Shown here: positions 43,989 through 52,750 of the stretch, one piece after another
Layout of the letters: each line of letters starts with the position of its first letter
Numbering within the stretch: position 1 is the first letter of the stretch
From: Paludibacteraceae bacterium
GTDB lineage: Bacteria > Bacteroidota > Bacteroidia > Bacteroidales > Paludibacteraceae
Assembly: GCA_024401455.1 (NCBI GenBank)
Contig: JAKSLA010000015.1
Coordinates: 1-62,178, forward strand
DNA length: 62,178 bases
Direction of reading: 5' to 3'
Position numbers and translations under genes: made by a program
Notes under the pieces: generated by a model
What the model was told of the DNA's origin: nothing
The model's input: only the letters and a program-made list of their open reading frames with translations
Databases searched by the model: none

Positions 43989-44498
43989 TTAAATTGAACG
44001 ACTGTTTTTAATCTTATAGTAGGCTGTCTCGATATCGATGGTGGGATCTTCGACGCACACTTTCTCCGCAACGGAATAGCTGCCCAACAAGTCTCCTTGG
44101 CGGTCGTATAAATTCATATTGTACGAGTGTTTCAATTTGGCGGGTGTTACGTCCAAATGTCCGATTTGAGTCCACGAAAAATGCGCCTTGACGCGTTTAT
44201 ACTCCAATTCGTTTGATTGGTCGATTTCAATTCCTTCTGTTGTCAGTTTTATAAAGTCACGATATCGATTGCTACATAGGTCGGATAGAGCCCAGATGCC
44301 CATTATTAGGCATATAGCACCCATTACCAAGCCGGGTTCATTGAGGTTCTTGATTCCAACATTAATAAAAAAGTGATAAATCCCTATTCCTGATAGAAGG
44401 AATAAAACAAATGTCCTGAATATGGAGCCTTTGCTGAATTTGAATGTGTAACAAGATTTCGGATTGTTCTTTTCCATTTGATTTTTGTGTTGTTTCAT
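43989..44498 (-). CDS. Hypothetical two-helix membrane protein
   Basis: A 169-residue protein, possibly starting at Met8 (MEKNNPKSCY). Two membrane helices lie at about 30-46 and 57-72 (GLVMGAICLIMGIWALSDL), followed by a soluble C-terminal domain (FIKLTTEGIEI, FSWTQIGHLDVTPAK) that looks like a small PH-like beta domain. It is the first gene of a probable pair with the winged-helix gene. Function unknown. Confidence 0.6.
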   Translation of the reverse strand: MKQHKNQMEKNNPKSCYTFKFSKGSIFRTFVLFLLSGIGIYHFFINVGIKNLNEPGLVMGAICLIMGIWALSDLCSNRYRDFIKLTTEGIEIDQSNELEYKRVKAHFSWTQIGHLDVTPAKLKHSYNMNLYDRQGDLLGSYSVAEKVCVEDPTIDIETAYYKIKNSRSI

Positions 44499-44578
44499 TT
44501 CCTGCCAAAGATAGGAAAAATATTGAAAGAGCGGTTCATTTGTAAATGGTCAAATGGTAAATCAAAATCGCTTTTTCG

Positions 44579-44586
44579 TACCTTTG
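44579..44586 (+). promoter_or_regulatory. -7 box of the M24 peptidase gene
   Basis: TACCTTTG, 24 bases before the ATG. No clear -33 element. Confidence 0.5.
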
Positions 44587-44610
44587 CAATCCCCACATAT
44601 TGTATAGATT

Positions 44611-45777
44611 ATGATGAACGAAGAATTGAAATGGCGGGTTGCCCGCATCCAAAAAATGATGGCGGAACAGCAGGTGGATGCTTGTTTGGTCACTTCTAAT
44701 ACGAATTTGTTGTACTTGACAGGCCGATTGGTGAGCGGTTATGTCTATATCTTGCCAGAGGGCGATCCTTACTACTTTATCCGTAGGCCTCAGATGGAGG
44801 AGGCCAATCGTCGATTTATGGTTCGTAAGCCGGAGTTGATGCCTTCGATTCTGCAGTCTGAAGGCGTAGGCATGCCTAAACGTCTTATGGTGGAGGCCGA
44901 TGAGATGACGCATGCGGAGTGGCTTCGTTATCAGGCTATATTCCCCAATGCGGAGTTGTGTGACGGGACGCATCATCTTCGTGTCGTTCGCGCGGTGAAG
45001 AGTGCGGCTGAATTGGATTTGGTGCGCGAGAGCGGGCGGTTGCAGTCGTTAGCCTATGAGTCGTTCCCTTCGCTCTATAGACCGGGCATGTCGGACAACG
45101 AATATGCCGTCGAGATGGAACATAGGATGCGCCAATCAGGCAATTTGGGCATCGTCAGAATCTTTGGACAAAGTATGGAAATCTTCTTCGGGTCGGTCCT
45201 TTCGGGCGATAACGCACAGGCAGCCTCGACATTCGATTTTGCTTTAGGTGGAGCAGGCTTGCATCCTTCGGTGCCCGTTGGACAAAATGGAACGGTTCCC
45301 ACGGATGGTCAGACTTTCATGGTGGATATCTGCGGCAATTTCAATGGCTATCATGTCGATCAGACACGCGTCTTTTCAGTAGGTAAGACGACGGATGCGG
45401 CCTATTATGCGCACAATGTCTCGCTCGAGATTCATCAGATGTTTCAAGAGAAAGCCCGGCCAGGCGTGACTTGCGAGGAGTTGTTTGAGAATGCTTGGGC
45501 GATAGCTCGCAAATATCATTTGGAAGACCATTTCATGGGTACTCGCCAGCAGGCTAAATTTGTGGGTCATGGCATTGGATTGGTGTTGAATGAATTGCCT
45601 GTCATCTGCGCAAAGAACAAAATGGTGCTTCAGGCTGGTATGACGATTGCTTGGGAACCTAAATTTATTGTAGATGGAGTAGGGGCTGTGGGGAATGAAA
45701 ACACATTCATCGTACGCGAAAACCAAGATGCGGAGTGTGTGACTACAGCCAATCCGCTGATTGTCAATTTGAAATAA
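44611..45777 (+). CDS. M24-family metallopeptidase (Xaa-Pro aminopeptidase type)
   Basis: A 388-residue cytoplasmic dimetal peptidase. The N-terminal creatinase-like domain is 1-140 and the pita-bread domain follows. All five metal ligands are present: Asp239 and Asp250 (VDICGNFNGYHVDQTR), His320 (FVGHGIGL), Glu349 (TIAWEPKF) and Glu363 (VGNENTF). It probably removes N-terminal residues before proline. The NAD(P)HX repair gene starts 4 bases after its stop, so the two are co-transcribed. Met1 and Met2 are both possible starts. Confidence 0.9.
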   Translation: MMNEELKWRVARIQKMMAEQQVDACLVTSNTNLLYLTGRLVSGYVYILPEGDPYYFIRRPQMEEANRRFMVRKPELMPSILQSEGVGMPKRLMVEADEMTHAEWLRYQAIFPNAELCDGTHHLRVVRAVKSAAELDLVRESGRLQSLAYESFPSLYRPGMSDNEYAVEMEHRMRQSGNLGIVRIFGQSMEIFFGSVLSGDNAQAASTFDFALGGAGLHPSVPVGQNGTVPTDGQTFMVDICGNFNGYHVDQTRVFSVGKTTDAAYYAHNVSLEIHQMFQEKARPGVTCEELFENAWAIARKYHLEDHFMGTRQQAKFVGHGIGLVLNELPVICAKNKMVLQAGMTIAWEPKFIVDGVGAVGNENTFIVRENQDAECVTTANPLIVNLK

Positions 45778-45781
45778 GAAT

Positions 45782-47290
45782 ATGAAGATATTTAAAACCG
45801 AACAAATAAAGGCATTAGACGCTTATACGATAGAACACGAACCCATCTCTTCCTTCGATTTGATGAAACGTGCCTCTACAGCGTTGTTTAACGAGTTGTT
45901 GCAACAATTGGATAGGGATGCTGTCATACATGTTGTGGCGGGGCCTGGCAACAATGGTGGAGATGCGTTGGTTGTGGCTCGATTGCTGAAAATGGTAGGC
46001 TTCCAGTTGAAGGTCTATGTGTTTTCTACGTTTGGCAAATATTCAAGCGACTGTCTTGCTGCCCAAAACGAGTATCAAATGGCAGGTGGCGTGGTGCATG
46101 TTTTTGATGATGGCACTCCGATAGATCTGGATATTCAACCGTCTGATTGTGTGATTGATGGATTGTTTGGTTCAGGGCTTAACCGTCCGTTGGAAGGTTT
46201 TTATGCTGCAGTCGTTAAACACATCAATCAGAGTGGTGCGAAGGTCTTTTCTATTGATGTTCCTTCGGGTTTGTTTGGCGAAGACAATCGTACAAACACG
46301 CCGGAATCTATTGTCCGGGCTGATGTAACCTATACGTTTCAGTTCCCTAAAGTAGCCTTCCTATTATATGACAATGCTCCTTATGTGGGCGAGGTGAAGG
46401 TGCTCGACATACGGTTGCATCCGCAGGGAATGGAGCAGTTGCCGTCTGAATATTACCTTTTTGGCAAAGACGAGGCAAGAGGTCTGTTGCGCAAGCGTGA
46501 CATATTTTCGCATAAAGGCACATACGGCCATGCTTTGTTGGTGGCAGGTTCTTATGGCATGATGGGCGCGGCCCTTCTGGGGGCAAAAGCAGCTTTCCGT
46601 GCGGGGTGTGGTCTGCTTACGGTGCATGTGCCATCCCTTTGTTGTGACCTTTTGCAAGGAGCAGTGCCGGAAGCCATTGCATCGTTGGATTCGGATGAAA
46701 AGGCATTCTCTGAACTACCCGATTTGAATCGTTTCTCGGCGGTGGGTGTTGGTCCTGGATTGGGCAAAAAGATGCAGTCGCATAAGGCATTGTTGTCATT
46801 GTTGGAACAAATATCAGTCCCGTTGGTTCTGGATGCTGATGCGCTCAACATTATTGCCGAAGAGAATTGGTTGGCTAAGATTCCGAAAAATGCCATCATA
46901 ACGCCTCATCCGAAAGAGTTTGATCGTTTGGCTGGTGCTTCTTCTTCTGGTTACGACCGCTTGGAAAAGCAGATGCAGATTTCTAAGAAATATGGAATCG
47001 TCGTTGTCTTAAAAGGGGCACATACGAGTGTTTCATTGCCCGACGGCCGCTGTTTTTTTAATATGTCAGGCAACCCTGGGATGGCAACGGCTGGTAGTGG
47101 CGATACATTGACGGGCATCATCCTTTCTCTTTTGGCGCAAAAATACACGGCAGAGCAGGCGGCTCTCTTGGGCGTCTATCTGCATGGCTTGTCGGGCGAT
47201 TTGGCGGCTGCCGTTTATTCGCAGGAGGGGCTTATGGCTGGAGACATAGCTGATTATGTGGGGAAAGCGGTGAAGAGAGTTAAGAGTTAA
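45782..47290 (+). CDS. nnr: Bifunctional NAD(P)HX epimerase / dehydratase
   Basis: Repairs hydrated NAD(P)H. It has 502 residues. The N-terminal epimerase domain (YjeF_N, about 1-215) has AGPGNNGGDALVVARLL with the loop at 54-61. The C-terminal ADP-dependent dehydratase domain (about 225-500) has GLGKKMQSH, DADALNI and the ATP/ADP loop AGSGDTLTGI near 436-445. It is joined to the peptidase gene by a 4-base gap. Confidence 0.94.
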   Translation: MKIFKTEQIKALDAYTIEHEPISSFDLMKRASTALFNELLQQLDRDAVIHVVAGPGNNGGDALVVARLLKMVGFQLKVYVFSTFGKYSSDCLAAQNEYQMAGGVVHVFDDGTPIDLDIQPSDCVIDGLFGSGLNRPLEGFYAAVVKHINQSGAKVFSIDVPSGLFGEDNRTNTPESIVRADVTYTFQFPKVAFLLYDNAPYVGEVKVLDIRLHPQGMEQLPSEYYLFGKDEARGLLRKRDIFSHKGTYGHALLVAGSYGMMGAALLGAKAAFRAGCGLLTVHVPSLCCDLLQGAVPEAIASLDSDEKAFSELPDLNRFSAVGVGPGLGKKMQSHKALLSLLEQISVPLVLDADALNIIAEENWLAKIPKNAIITPHPKEFDRLAGASSSGYDRLEKQMQISKKYGIVVVLKGAHTSVSLPDGRCFFNMSGNPGMATAGSGDTLTGIILSLLAQKYTAEQAALLGVYLHGLSGDLAAAVYSQEGLMAGDIADYVGKAVKRVKS

Positions 47291-47321
47291 GGATTAAGAG
47301 TTAAGAATTAGGCGGTTCTCT

Positions 47322-47346
47322 CCGTAGAGACGTCCCTGGGGCGTCT
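47322..47346 (+). repeat. REP-like palindromic element, shortened copy 3
   Basis: CCGTAGAGACGTCCC-TGGGGCGTCT, the same as the copy at 7881 but with the central A and one C lost. It lies between nnr and amt. Confidence 0.7.
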
Positions 47347-47383
47347 ATTATTGTTGCAACGGAGAAATAGCATAAAATAAAAA

Positions 47384-47420
47384 GTCACCCCGCTAATCTT
47401 TGTGAAGATTAACGGGGTGT
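47384..47420 (-). terminator. Terminator between the convergent nnr and amt genes
   Basis: Stem CACCCCGCTAATCTT / AAGATTAACGGGGTG (one mismatch), four-base loop. It is 38 bases past the amt stop. Confidence 0.7.
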
Positions 47421-47457
47421 GTTATATCAAAATAAACAGGAGACTAGGTATGATCGA

Positions 47458-48843
47458 TTAGAAATCTCTGTTCTCTTCGTCGTCGTGGTTGTCGAAATAC
47501 TCGGCAATTTCACGCTCTGCAGAATCAGAGAAGGCATATGACTCGTCGTGTTGGCTGACGTCAAGACCCATCTTTTCGCTCTTGCTACTTACACGCATTG
47601 GAATCATTTTGTTGGTGATCCAGTATAGACCGAAACTGAGGATGAATGTGTAAACGATTACGATAACAACACCGATGATTGAGTTTACGAACTCTCCGAC
47701 ACCTCCGTGAATCAAGCCTGTGTAAGAGAACACACCCGTAAGGATTGTAGCAGTGATACCACCCACACCGTGAGTTGGGAATACGTCGAGTGCATCGTCG
47801 ATGCTTGAACTTTCACGCCAGTGAACGGCAATGTTGCAGACTAAAGTTGTGATAACTGCGATGATGAAACTCATGCTTGTTGTAACAACGTCGGCACAAG
47901 GAGTGATGGCCACCAAACCGATGACAGCACCTACTGCTGCACCCATACCAGATGGCTTTCGTCCGCGAAGGCAGTCCATAAAGATCCATGTCATCATGGC
48001 TGTTGCTCCTGCTGTGTTCGTGTTGAGGAAAGCCTTGATGGCTGTTCCGTCTGCTGCCAAGCCCGAACCACCGTTGAATCCGAACCATCCTAACCAAAGA
48101 AGACCTGCTCCAAGAATGACGAATGGAATGTTGGCTGGCAAGTGGTGGTCTTTGCTGCTTTGTCTGCGACCAAGGAAGATGGCGCCTGCAAGGGCGGCAA
48201 CACCAGACGATGCGTGAACGACAATACCACCGGCAAAGTCGTGGATGTCAAGCCATTTGTGCAACAATCCGTCTGGATGCCATGTCCAGTGCGCCAATGG
48301 ACAATAGATGATGAGACAGAATAGAATCATAAACACCATATAGGCTGAGAAGCGAACACGCTCTGCGAATGATCCCGTGATAAGCGATGGCGTGATGATG
48401 GCGAACTTCATCTGAAACAAAGCGTAAAGTGCCAAAGGAATTGTGCTTGTCAAATAAGGCTCTGGCTTTGCTCCAACATGTTGGAACATGAAATATTGGG
48501 TTGGATCTCCAATTAGACCGAGGCCGCCAACGTCATTACCAAATGCCAAACTGAAACCTACCACCACCCAAAGGATGCTGATGATACCCATGGCGATGAA
48601 TGATTGAAGAATGGTGCTGATGACATTTTTCTTTCCTACCATACCACCGTAGAATAGAGACAAACCTGGGGTCATCATCAATACGAATATGGTGGCGGTA
48701 ATCATCCATGCTACATTACTGGAAGTACACTCTTCCGTTTCTACAAACTCCCATAATCCTTGTTCTTCGGGAATGAATATTCCCACAATCGATATCAAAG
48801 CAATGAATGCCATGAATACGAACCATCTCTTTTTGATCTGCAT
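47458..48843 (-). CDS. amt: Ammonium transporter
   Basis: Trimeric ammonium channel of the inner membrane, 461 residues with 11-12 helices. The family signature region FAGGIVVHASSGVAALAGAIFLG is present, which holds one pore His, and DVFPTHGVGGITATILTG holds the second. The N-terminal part up to residue 40 has an additional hydrophobic segment, a signal-peptide-like first helix. The acidic C-terminal tail (about 420-461) would bind a PII protein, but no glnK or glnB gene is adjacent. It is monocistronic, with a 439-base AT-rich upstream region. Confidence 0.93.
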   Translation of the reverse strand: MQIKKRWFVFMAFIALISIVGIFIPEEQGLWEFVETEECTSSNVAWMITATIFVLMMTPGLSLFYGGMVGKKNVISTILQSFIAMGIISILWVVVGFSLAFGNDVGGLGLIGDPTQYFMFQHVGAKPEPYLTSTIPLALYALFQMKFAIITPSLITGSFAERVRFSAYMVFMILFCLIIYCPLAHWTWHPDGLLHKWLDIHDFAGGIVVHASSGVAALAGAIFLGRRQSSKDHHLPANIPFVILGAGLLWLGWFGFNGGSGLAADGTAIKAFLNTNTAGATAMMTWIFMDCLRGRKPSGMGAAVGAVIGLVAITPCADVVTTSMSFIIAVITTLVCNIAVHWRESSSIDDALDVFPTHGVGGITATILTGVFSYTGLIHGGVGEFVNSIIGVVIVIVYTFILSFGLYWITNKMIPMRVSSKSEKMGLDVSQHDESYAFSDSAEREIAEYFDNHDDEENRDF

Positions 48844-49282
48844 AATTTTCGTCTTTTTTTCAAGGAAACCGATGAATTCTTCTCTCCATTTTTACTCTCT
48901 TTTGCCATCCTTATATCCGGATTTTAGGAGGCTTGTTGTTGATGAATGCGAAAGAGCATTTACTTTGTCGGTTCCCTTTTTTGTTTGTATTTATTTGTCT
49001 TTTCTGACGCAAAATTATGTGATATGTTTGACTTGATGGCCTAATTTCTGCCGATGATGAAAATAAGATGTTTTTATATTATTAAATGAAAGTATTTGCT
49101 TTATTTTAGTTTTAAATCGTAATGTAATTATGGTTATTGGTAATGGTTTTATATATGCTTATTTTGATGGCCTTTATTCAAAATGGTAGTGAAATTATGA
49201 TAATTGTGTCTTTATGGTTTTGTATATTGTGTATTTGCTTGCAAAATGGTATTTCTTTTGTACCGAAGAGGGGCGTGGCCCC
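48844..49282. other. Gene-free AT-rich stretch upstream of amt
   Basis: It probably holds the amt promoter and nitrogen control sites, but I see no convincing TAnnTTTG with a -33 partner in the right place, no hairpin and no coding frame. The centre (49060-49250) is almost only A, T and G on the plus strand. Confidence 0.3.
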
Positions 49283-49864
49283 TTATTTGCCCTTCTTCTT
49301 TTTCTTCTTTTGAACGCTCCATCCGAACTTGCCGATTTGTTCGCCTAACTGAAAATAGCCGCCGTGGCTGTAAGCGATGAGGCGTGCGGCTTTGAGATTG
49401 AACGAACCGGTCTCTTGGTCCATGAACCGGTCGTCAGCCAAGACATTCACCACGTCGGCGATGAACATGTGGTGAGACCCCAATTCGATAATCTCTTTTA
49501 CCCTGCATTCGATGGAGAGGGGTGCCTCTTCCACCAGCACGCTGTCGATTACTTCGGTCTTCATGGGGGTTAGTTTCATCTCCTTGAATTTGTTGTAATC
49601 CCTTCCCGAACGGACGCCGCACCAATCGGTAGCCTTGGCGAGATCCTCGTTGGTGAGGTTGATCACAAACTCTCCGTTGCGTTTGATGATGTCGTAGGAG
49701 TGACGTTCCGGGCGGATGGATACGTAGCACATCGGAGGGTTGGTGCAGATGGTTCCCACCCAACTGGCGGTGAAGATGTTGTATTCCTCTTCCACCTTCC
49801 CGCAACTTATCATGGCTGCCGGAACGGGGTAAATCATGGTGCCGGGTTTGAATGTATGCTTCAT
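49283..49864 (-). CDS. Flavin reductase-like FMN-binding protein
   Basis: A 193-residue protein of the flavin reductase-like split-barrel family, which binds FMN. Typical parts are PVPAAMISCGKVEEEYNIFTASWVGTICTNPPMCYVSIRPERHSY and EFVINLTNEDLAKATDWCGV. The C-terminus carries a run of seven lysines near the end (KKKKKKGK). The electron donor and partner are unknown, and the neighbours (amt, pyrI) give no lead. It is monocistronic. Confidence 0.85.
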   Translation of the reverse strand: MKHTFKPGTMIYPVPAAMISCGKVEEEYNIFTASWVGTICTNPPMCYVSIRPERHSYDIIKRNGEFVINLTNEDLAKATDWCGVRSGRDYNKFKEMKLTPMKTEVIDSVLVEEAPLSIECRVKEIIELGSHHMFIADVVNVLADDRFMDQETGSFNLKAARLIAYSHGGYFQLGEQIGKFGWSVQKKKKKKGK

Positions 49865-49957
49865 ATTCCTTAATTTTAAAGGAGGCCTCTATAATCCCCC
49901 TGATTGGTGTGCTTTGTGATTTTGTCGTTTGGGGGAAAATTCAGGAGCCCCCTAAAA

Positions 49958-49990
49958 AAGAAACCGGTCTTGATGTAGGACCGGTTTCTT
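49958..49990 (-). terminator. Terminator of pyrBI
   Basis: Perfect stem AAGAAACCGGTC / GACCGGTTTCTT, nine-base loop, T run on the minus strand (A run 49954-49959), 26 bases past the pyrI stop. Confidence 0.85.
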
Positions 49991-50015
49991 GATGCCTAAA
50001 TGTAGGATAAACTCC

Positions 50016-50480
50016 TTATTCAATGATCAAATCTTCGCGTTTGATTACTCTTTCGCAGTAATAGCATTTGAAGAGTCCCTTCATCTTGTCGATGGTGATG
50101 AACTTTGAGAACATAGGTTCGTTGTTGGTGATGCACTTGGGGTTGATGCACTTGATGGCGCCTTTGATCTCGGTTGGCAGTTCCAGTGTCTTTTTCTCCA
50201 CCACCTCATAATCTTTGATGATGTTGATTTTAGCGTTGGGTGCAAGAAGTGCTACTTTGTTCACTTCGTCTTGTTCCAAGAATTTGTCGGCCACTTTTAT
50301 GATGGCTTTCTTGGTCAAGCGGTGGCTCTCCAAGTTGATGCCGAATGTCATTTGGCAGTTGCATTGGTCGAGTTTCAATATAGTGATGACATTGAACAAC
50401 TTGTCAGAAGGGATGTGGTCGATAACGGTGCCGTTTTTCAACGCGGCAACCTTCAACTCTTTCTTATTGTCTTTTTCCAT
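50016..50480 (-). CDS. pyrI: Aspartate carbamoyltransferase regulatory chain
   Basis: Binds ATP and CTP and controls PyrB. It has 154 residues. The N-terminal allosteric domain contains IDHIPSDKLFNVITIL. The C-terminal zinc domain has all four cysteines, Cys111, Cys116, Cys139 and Cys142. It lies 44 bases after pyrB on the same strand and has its own terminator. Together they form the class B dodecameric enzyme of pyrimidine synthesis. Confidence 0.96.
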   Translation of the reverse strand: MEKDNKKELKVAALKNGTVIDHIPSDKLFNVITILKLDQCNCQMTFGINLESHRLTKKAIIKVADKFLEQDEVNKVALLAPNAKINIIKDYEVVEKKTLELPTEIKGAIKCINPKCITNNEPMFSKFITIDKMKGLFKCYYCERVIKREDLIIE

Positions 50481-50524
50481 TGTCTTCCTTTTTTACAGTG
50501 CAAAAAATGTTGTGTTGCTCGTTA

Positions 50525-51433
50525 TTATAGTCCGAGTAGGTCGCAGATGACTGCTTGACGGGCAAAAACTCCGTTGCGGGCTTGCTCGAAGTAGTAAGCC
50601 TTCTCGTTTTCGTCCACCTCCTGTTCAATCTCGTTGACGCGAGGAAGCGGGTGAAGGATGCGCAAGTTCGGCTTGGTGTGATCCAGCAAACTGTTTTTCA
50701 AGATGTAAACATTCTTTACCTTCTCGTATTCGAACAAGTCGGTGAAACGCTCTTTCTGCACGCGTGTCATGTAGAGGATGTCTGCATCGGCAATGTTCGC
50801 TTCATTGAGTTCGCTATATTCCTTGTAGGCAATGCCATGTTCGGTGCAGTACATCTTGTATTCCTCAGGCATCTTCAATTCGTCGGGAGCGATGAATGTG
50901 AAGGTCGGGTTGAAGTGGGACATGGCCATAAGCAAAGAGTGGACCGTACGTCCATACTTCAAGTCGCCCACCATGCAGATGTTGATGTTCTCCAAACGGC
51001 CTTGAGTCTTTTTGATGGAGTAGAGGTCGAGCATGGTTTGCGTAGGGTGTTGGTTGGCGCCGTCACCTGCGTTGACGACAGGCACGCTGGCCACTTCGGA
51101 GGCATATCTCGCAGCCCCCTCGATAGGGTTGCGCATGACGATGAGGTCGGCATAATTGCTCACCATTTTGATGGTGTCCTTCAACGTCTCACCTTTGGTG
51201 CCGCTGGTGGTTGATTTGTCGGCAAAGCCGATGATGCGTCCGCCAAGACGATTGACCGCCGTTTCAAAACTGAGTCGGGTTCTTGTGGAAGGCTCAAAGA
51301 ATAGAGTGGCCACTACCTTTCCGTCGAGAATCTTTTGGTTCGGATTCTTCTCGAATTCTGCCGCCTTTTCCAGAATCTGCAGAATCTTCTCTTTCGAGTA
51401 GTCCGTAATTGAAACTAAACTTTTATTTTCCAT
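50525..51433 (-). CDS. pyrB: Aspartate carbamoyltransferase catalytic chain
   Basis: Condenses carbamoyl phosphate and aspartate, the first committed step of pyrimidine synthesis. It has 302 residues. The carbamoyl phosphate motif FEPSTRTR is at 46-53, and the HPTQTMLD and [10 protein letters not shown] motifs are present. First gene of pyrBI. It is preceded by a leader with a peptide and an intrinsic terminator (51487-51572), which points to attenuation control by pyrimidine supply. Confidence 0.97.
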   Translation of the reverse strand: MENKSLVSITDYSKEKILQILEKAAEFEKNPNQKILDGKVVATLFFEPSTRTRLSFETAVNRLGGRIIGFADKSTTSGTKGETLKDTIKMVSNYADLIVMRNPIEGAARYASEVASVPVVNAGDGANQHPTQTMLDLYSIKKTQGRLENINICMVGDLKYGRTVHSLLMAMSHFNPTFTFIAPDELKMPEEYKMYCTEHGIAYKEYSELNEANIADADILYMTRVQKERFTDLFEYEKVKNVYILKNSLLDHTKPNLRILHPLPRVNEIEQEVDENEKAYYFEQARNGVFARQAVICDLLGL

Positions 51434-51486
51434 TGTATTCCTTTCTGTGAAGTGTCAGAGAACGGGACTTTGACACCCTTGTTATG

Positions 51487-51523
51487 AAAAAAAACCAATA
51501 TAAGCCGGAACTTATATTGGTTT
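51487..51523 (-). terminator. Attenuator terminator in the pyrBI leader
   Basis: Perfect 13-base stem AAACCAATATAAG / CTTATATTGGTTT with loop CCGGAA (plus-strand view), followed on the minus strand by eight T. It lies 54 bases before the pyrB ATG and 8 bases after the stop of a 13-codon leader frame. No other gene is upstream on this strand that it could terminate. Confidence 0.75.
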
Positions 51524-51530
51524 CTTGCTA

Positions 51531-51572
51531 CTATTTGATACTAATATGTTTTCTGTTTTTTAGCATTCGCAT
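51531..51572 (-). CDS. Putative pyrBI leader peptide, 13 residues
   Basis: ATG at 51572 opens 13 codons (MRMLKNRKHISIK) and stops at TAG (51533-51531), with a second TAG next. The terminator stem starts 8 bases later, so a ribosome reaching the end of the frame would cover its left arm and prevent termination. A five-base hairpin CACTA-AAA-TAGTG sits directly before the ATG. This is the arrangement used by pyrBI attenuators in enteric bacteria. The exact mechanism here is inferred. Confidence 0.5.
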   Translation of the reverse strand: MRMLKNRKHISIK

Positions 51573-51590
51573 CACTATTTTAGTGTTATG

Positions 51591-51598
51591 CAAAAGTA
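51591..51598 (-). promoter_or_regulatory. -7 box of pyrBI
   Basis: TACTTTTG on the minus strand, 19 bases before the leader-peptide ATG. The nearest TTTG is 26 bases upstream, longer than the consensus spacing. Confidence 0.5.
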
Positions 51599-51900
51599 AA
51601 AAATAAATTTTGGAAAGCGTGAAACAAACGGTGCTTAATTTTGAACGAATTTTTAGGGTGTAGTAGTTTTAGTTGCATCTTCTTGTTTTTGAGAGGAAAG
51701 CGTTTTGTTCGTTTCTCGTTATGAGGTGGGTAGCCCGATTGAAGACCTTTTTTGCTTGATTTCCCTTTAAGAGATTAACATTGAGAAAAATCAGTCAAGA
51801 AGTGCGTTGTTGCCATCGTTTTTTTGTAATTTTGTTTGTTCAGAGGCATTTAGATGGCTGCTGAATTTGAATTGTTAATCACAAACTAAAAAAAGCATAT
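51599..51900. other. Divergent intergenic region between pyrBI and the lipoprotein gene
   Basis: It holds TAATTTTG at 51827-51834, a possible -7 box for the lipoprotein gene at 51901 with a leader of about 60 bases. No other signal is seen. Confidence 0.4.
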
Positions 51901-52590
51901 ATGAAGGCACGTTTTATGATCCCGGTTGCATTTGTGGCTCTTGCGTCGTGTACGGGAGGTTCTCAACAAAAGAGTGAGGAAGTCGCAAATAGTGGCAACG
52001 CAACGTCAACGGTAGAATCGGCTTGTCCGGCTGCGGCAATCGACATGGCAAAGGTAAAGTCTGTGTGGACTGAGCAAGTGAAAAAATTCAATCCCGAGGA
52101 TGAGGGTACAAAATTTAACAAGAAAGCTTTGTATGACATTGATGGAGACGGAATCAATGAGGTGATTTTTGCTGAGTGTGTTCAGGATAACTTTATGGGT
52201 TTCATTGGCGTCTTCACAAATTCAAAAGATGGTTTGTCGTTGGTCGATTTTTCTAATGTTGCCTGGCAAATAGGATATATTGATATCCGTCCGGGCGGTT
52301 TTGTCCATACGGATGGTGGAAATGAAAGTGGCTCCTATAGTTGGGACAGATATTCGAAAATTGTCAATAGCAAGGTGGACGAAGTCTATTTCTTGGAGAG
52401 TCGGTACGATGAAGAGGAAATGGAAGAAGGTCCAGATTTGTTAACTGGAAAAGCGGAGTATAAGTGTACATTGGAGAAGAAGGGTCAAGGCGTCAAGTCC
52501 ATTTCTAAGGAAGAGTACGACAAGGCTGTCCCTCAAAATGTGGATAGAATCGAGTGGGAAGGTCTGAAGTGGGAAGACGTACAGTTCTAA
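51901..52590 (+). CDS. Hypothetical lipoprotein with an EF-hand-like loop
   Basis: A 229-residue protein of unknown function. The lipobox is ALASC (Cys17), followed by TGGSQQ. Residues about 75-90 read LYDIDGDGINEVIFAE, a DxDxDG calcium loop followed by a strand, as in FG-GAP and VCBS-like repeats. The rest is acidic and mixed alpha/beta. It is single, with a divergent promoter towards pyrBI. The lipid anchor and calcium loop suggest an envelope protein. Confidence 0.6.
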   Translation: MKARFMIPVAFVALASCTGGSQQKSEEVANSGNATSTVESACPAAAIDMAKVKSVWTEQVKKFNPEDEGTKFNKKALYDIDGDGINEVIFAECVQDNFMGFIGVFTNSKDGLSLVDFSNVAWQIGYIDIRPGGFVHTDGGNESGSYSWDRYSKIVNSKVDEVYFLESRYDEEEMEEGPDLLTGKAEYKCTLEKKGQGVKSISKEEYDKAVPQNVDRIEWEGLKWEDVQF

Positions 52591-52664
52591 TTTTCTGTCG
52601 AACATTCATGTCGATATGAAACGTTAACATAAGTATTAAAATAATACAAAAAGAGGCTCGCGGA

Positions 52665-52695
52665 TTTGCATTTCTTCCGAATGTTATTATATTTG
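52665..52695 (+). promoter_or_regulatory. Consensus promoter of the DUF6515 gene
   Basis: TTTG at 52665-52668, 19 bases, TATATTTG at 52688-52695. An exact match to the Bacteroidota consensus, about 55 bases before the ATG. Confidence 0.75.
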
Positions 52696-52750
52696 TAATA
52701 CAAACATCGGAGCAAAGGTGATTCTGAGCTCCCTTTAAATTGATAGGCTT

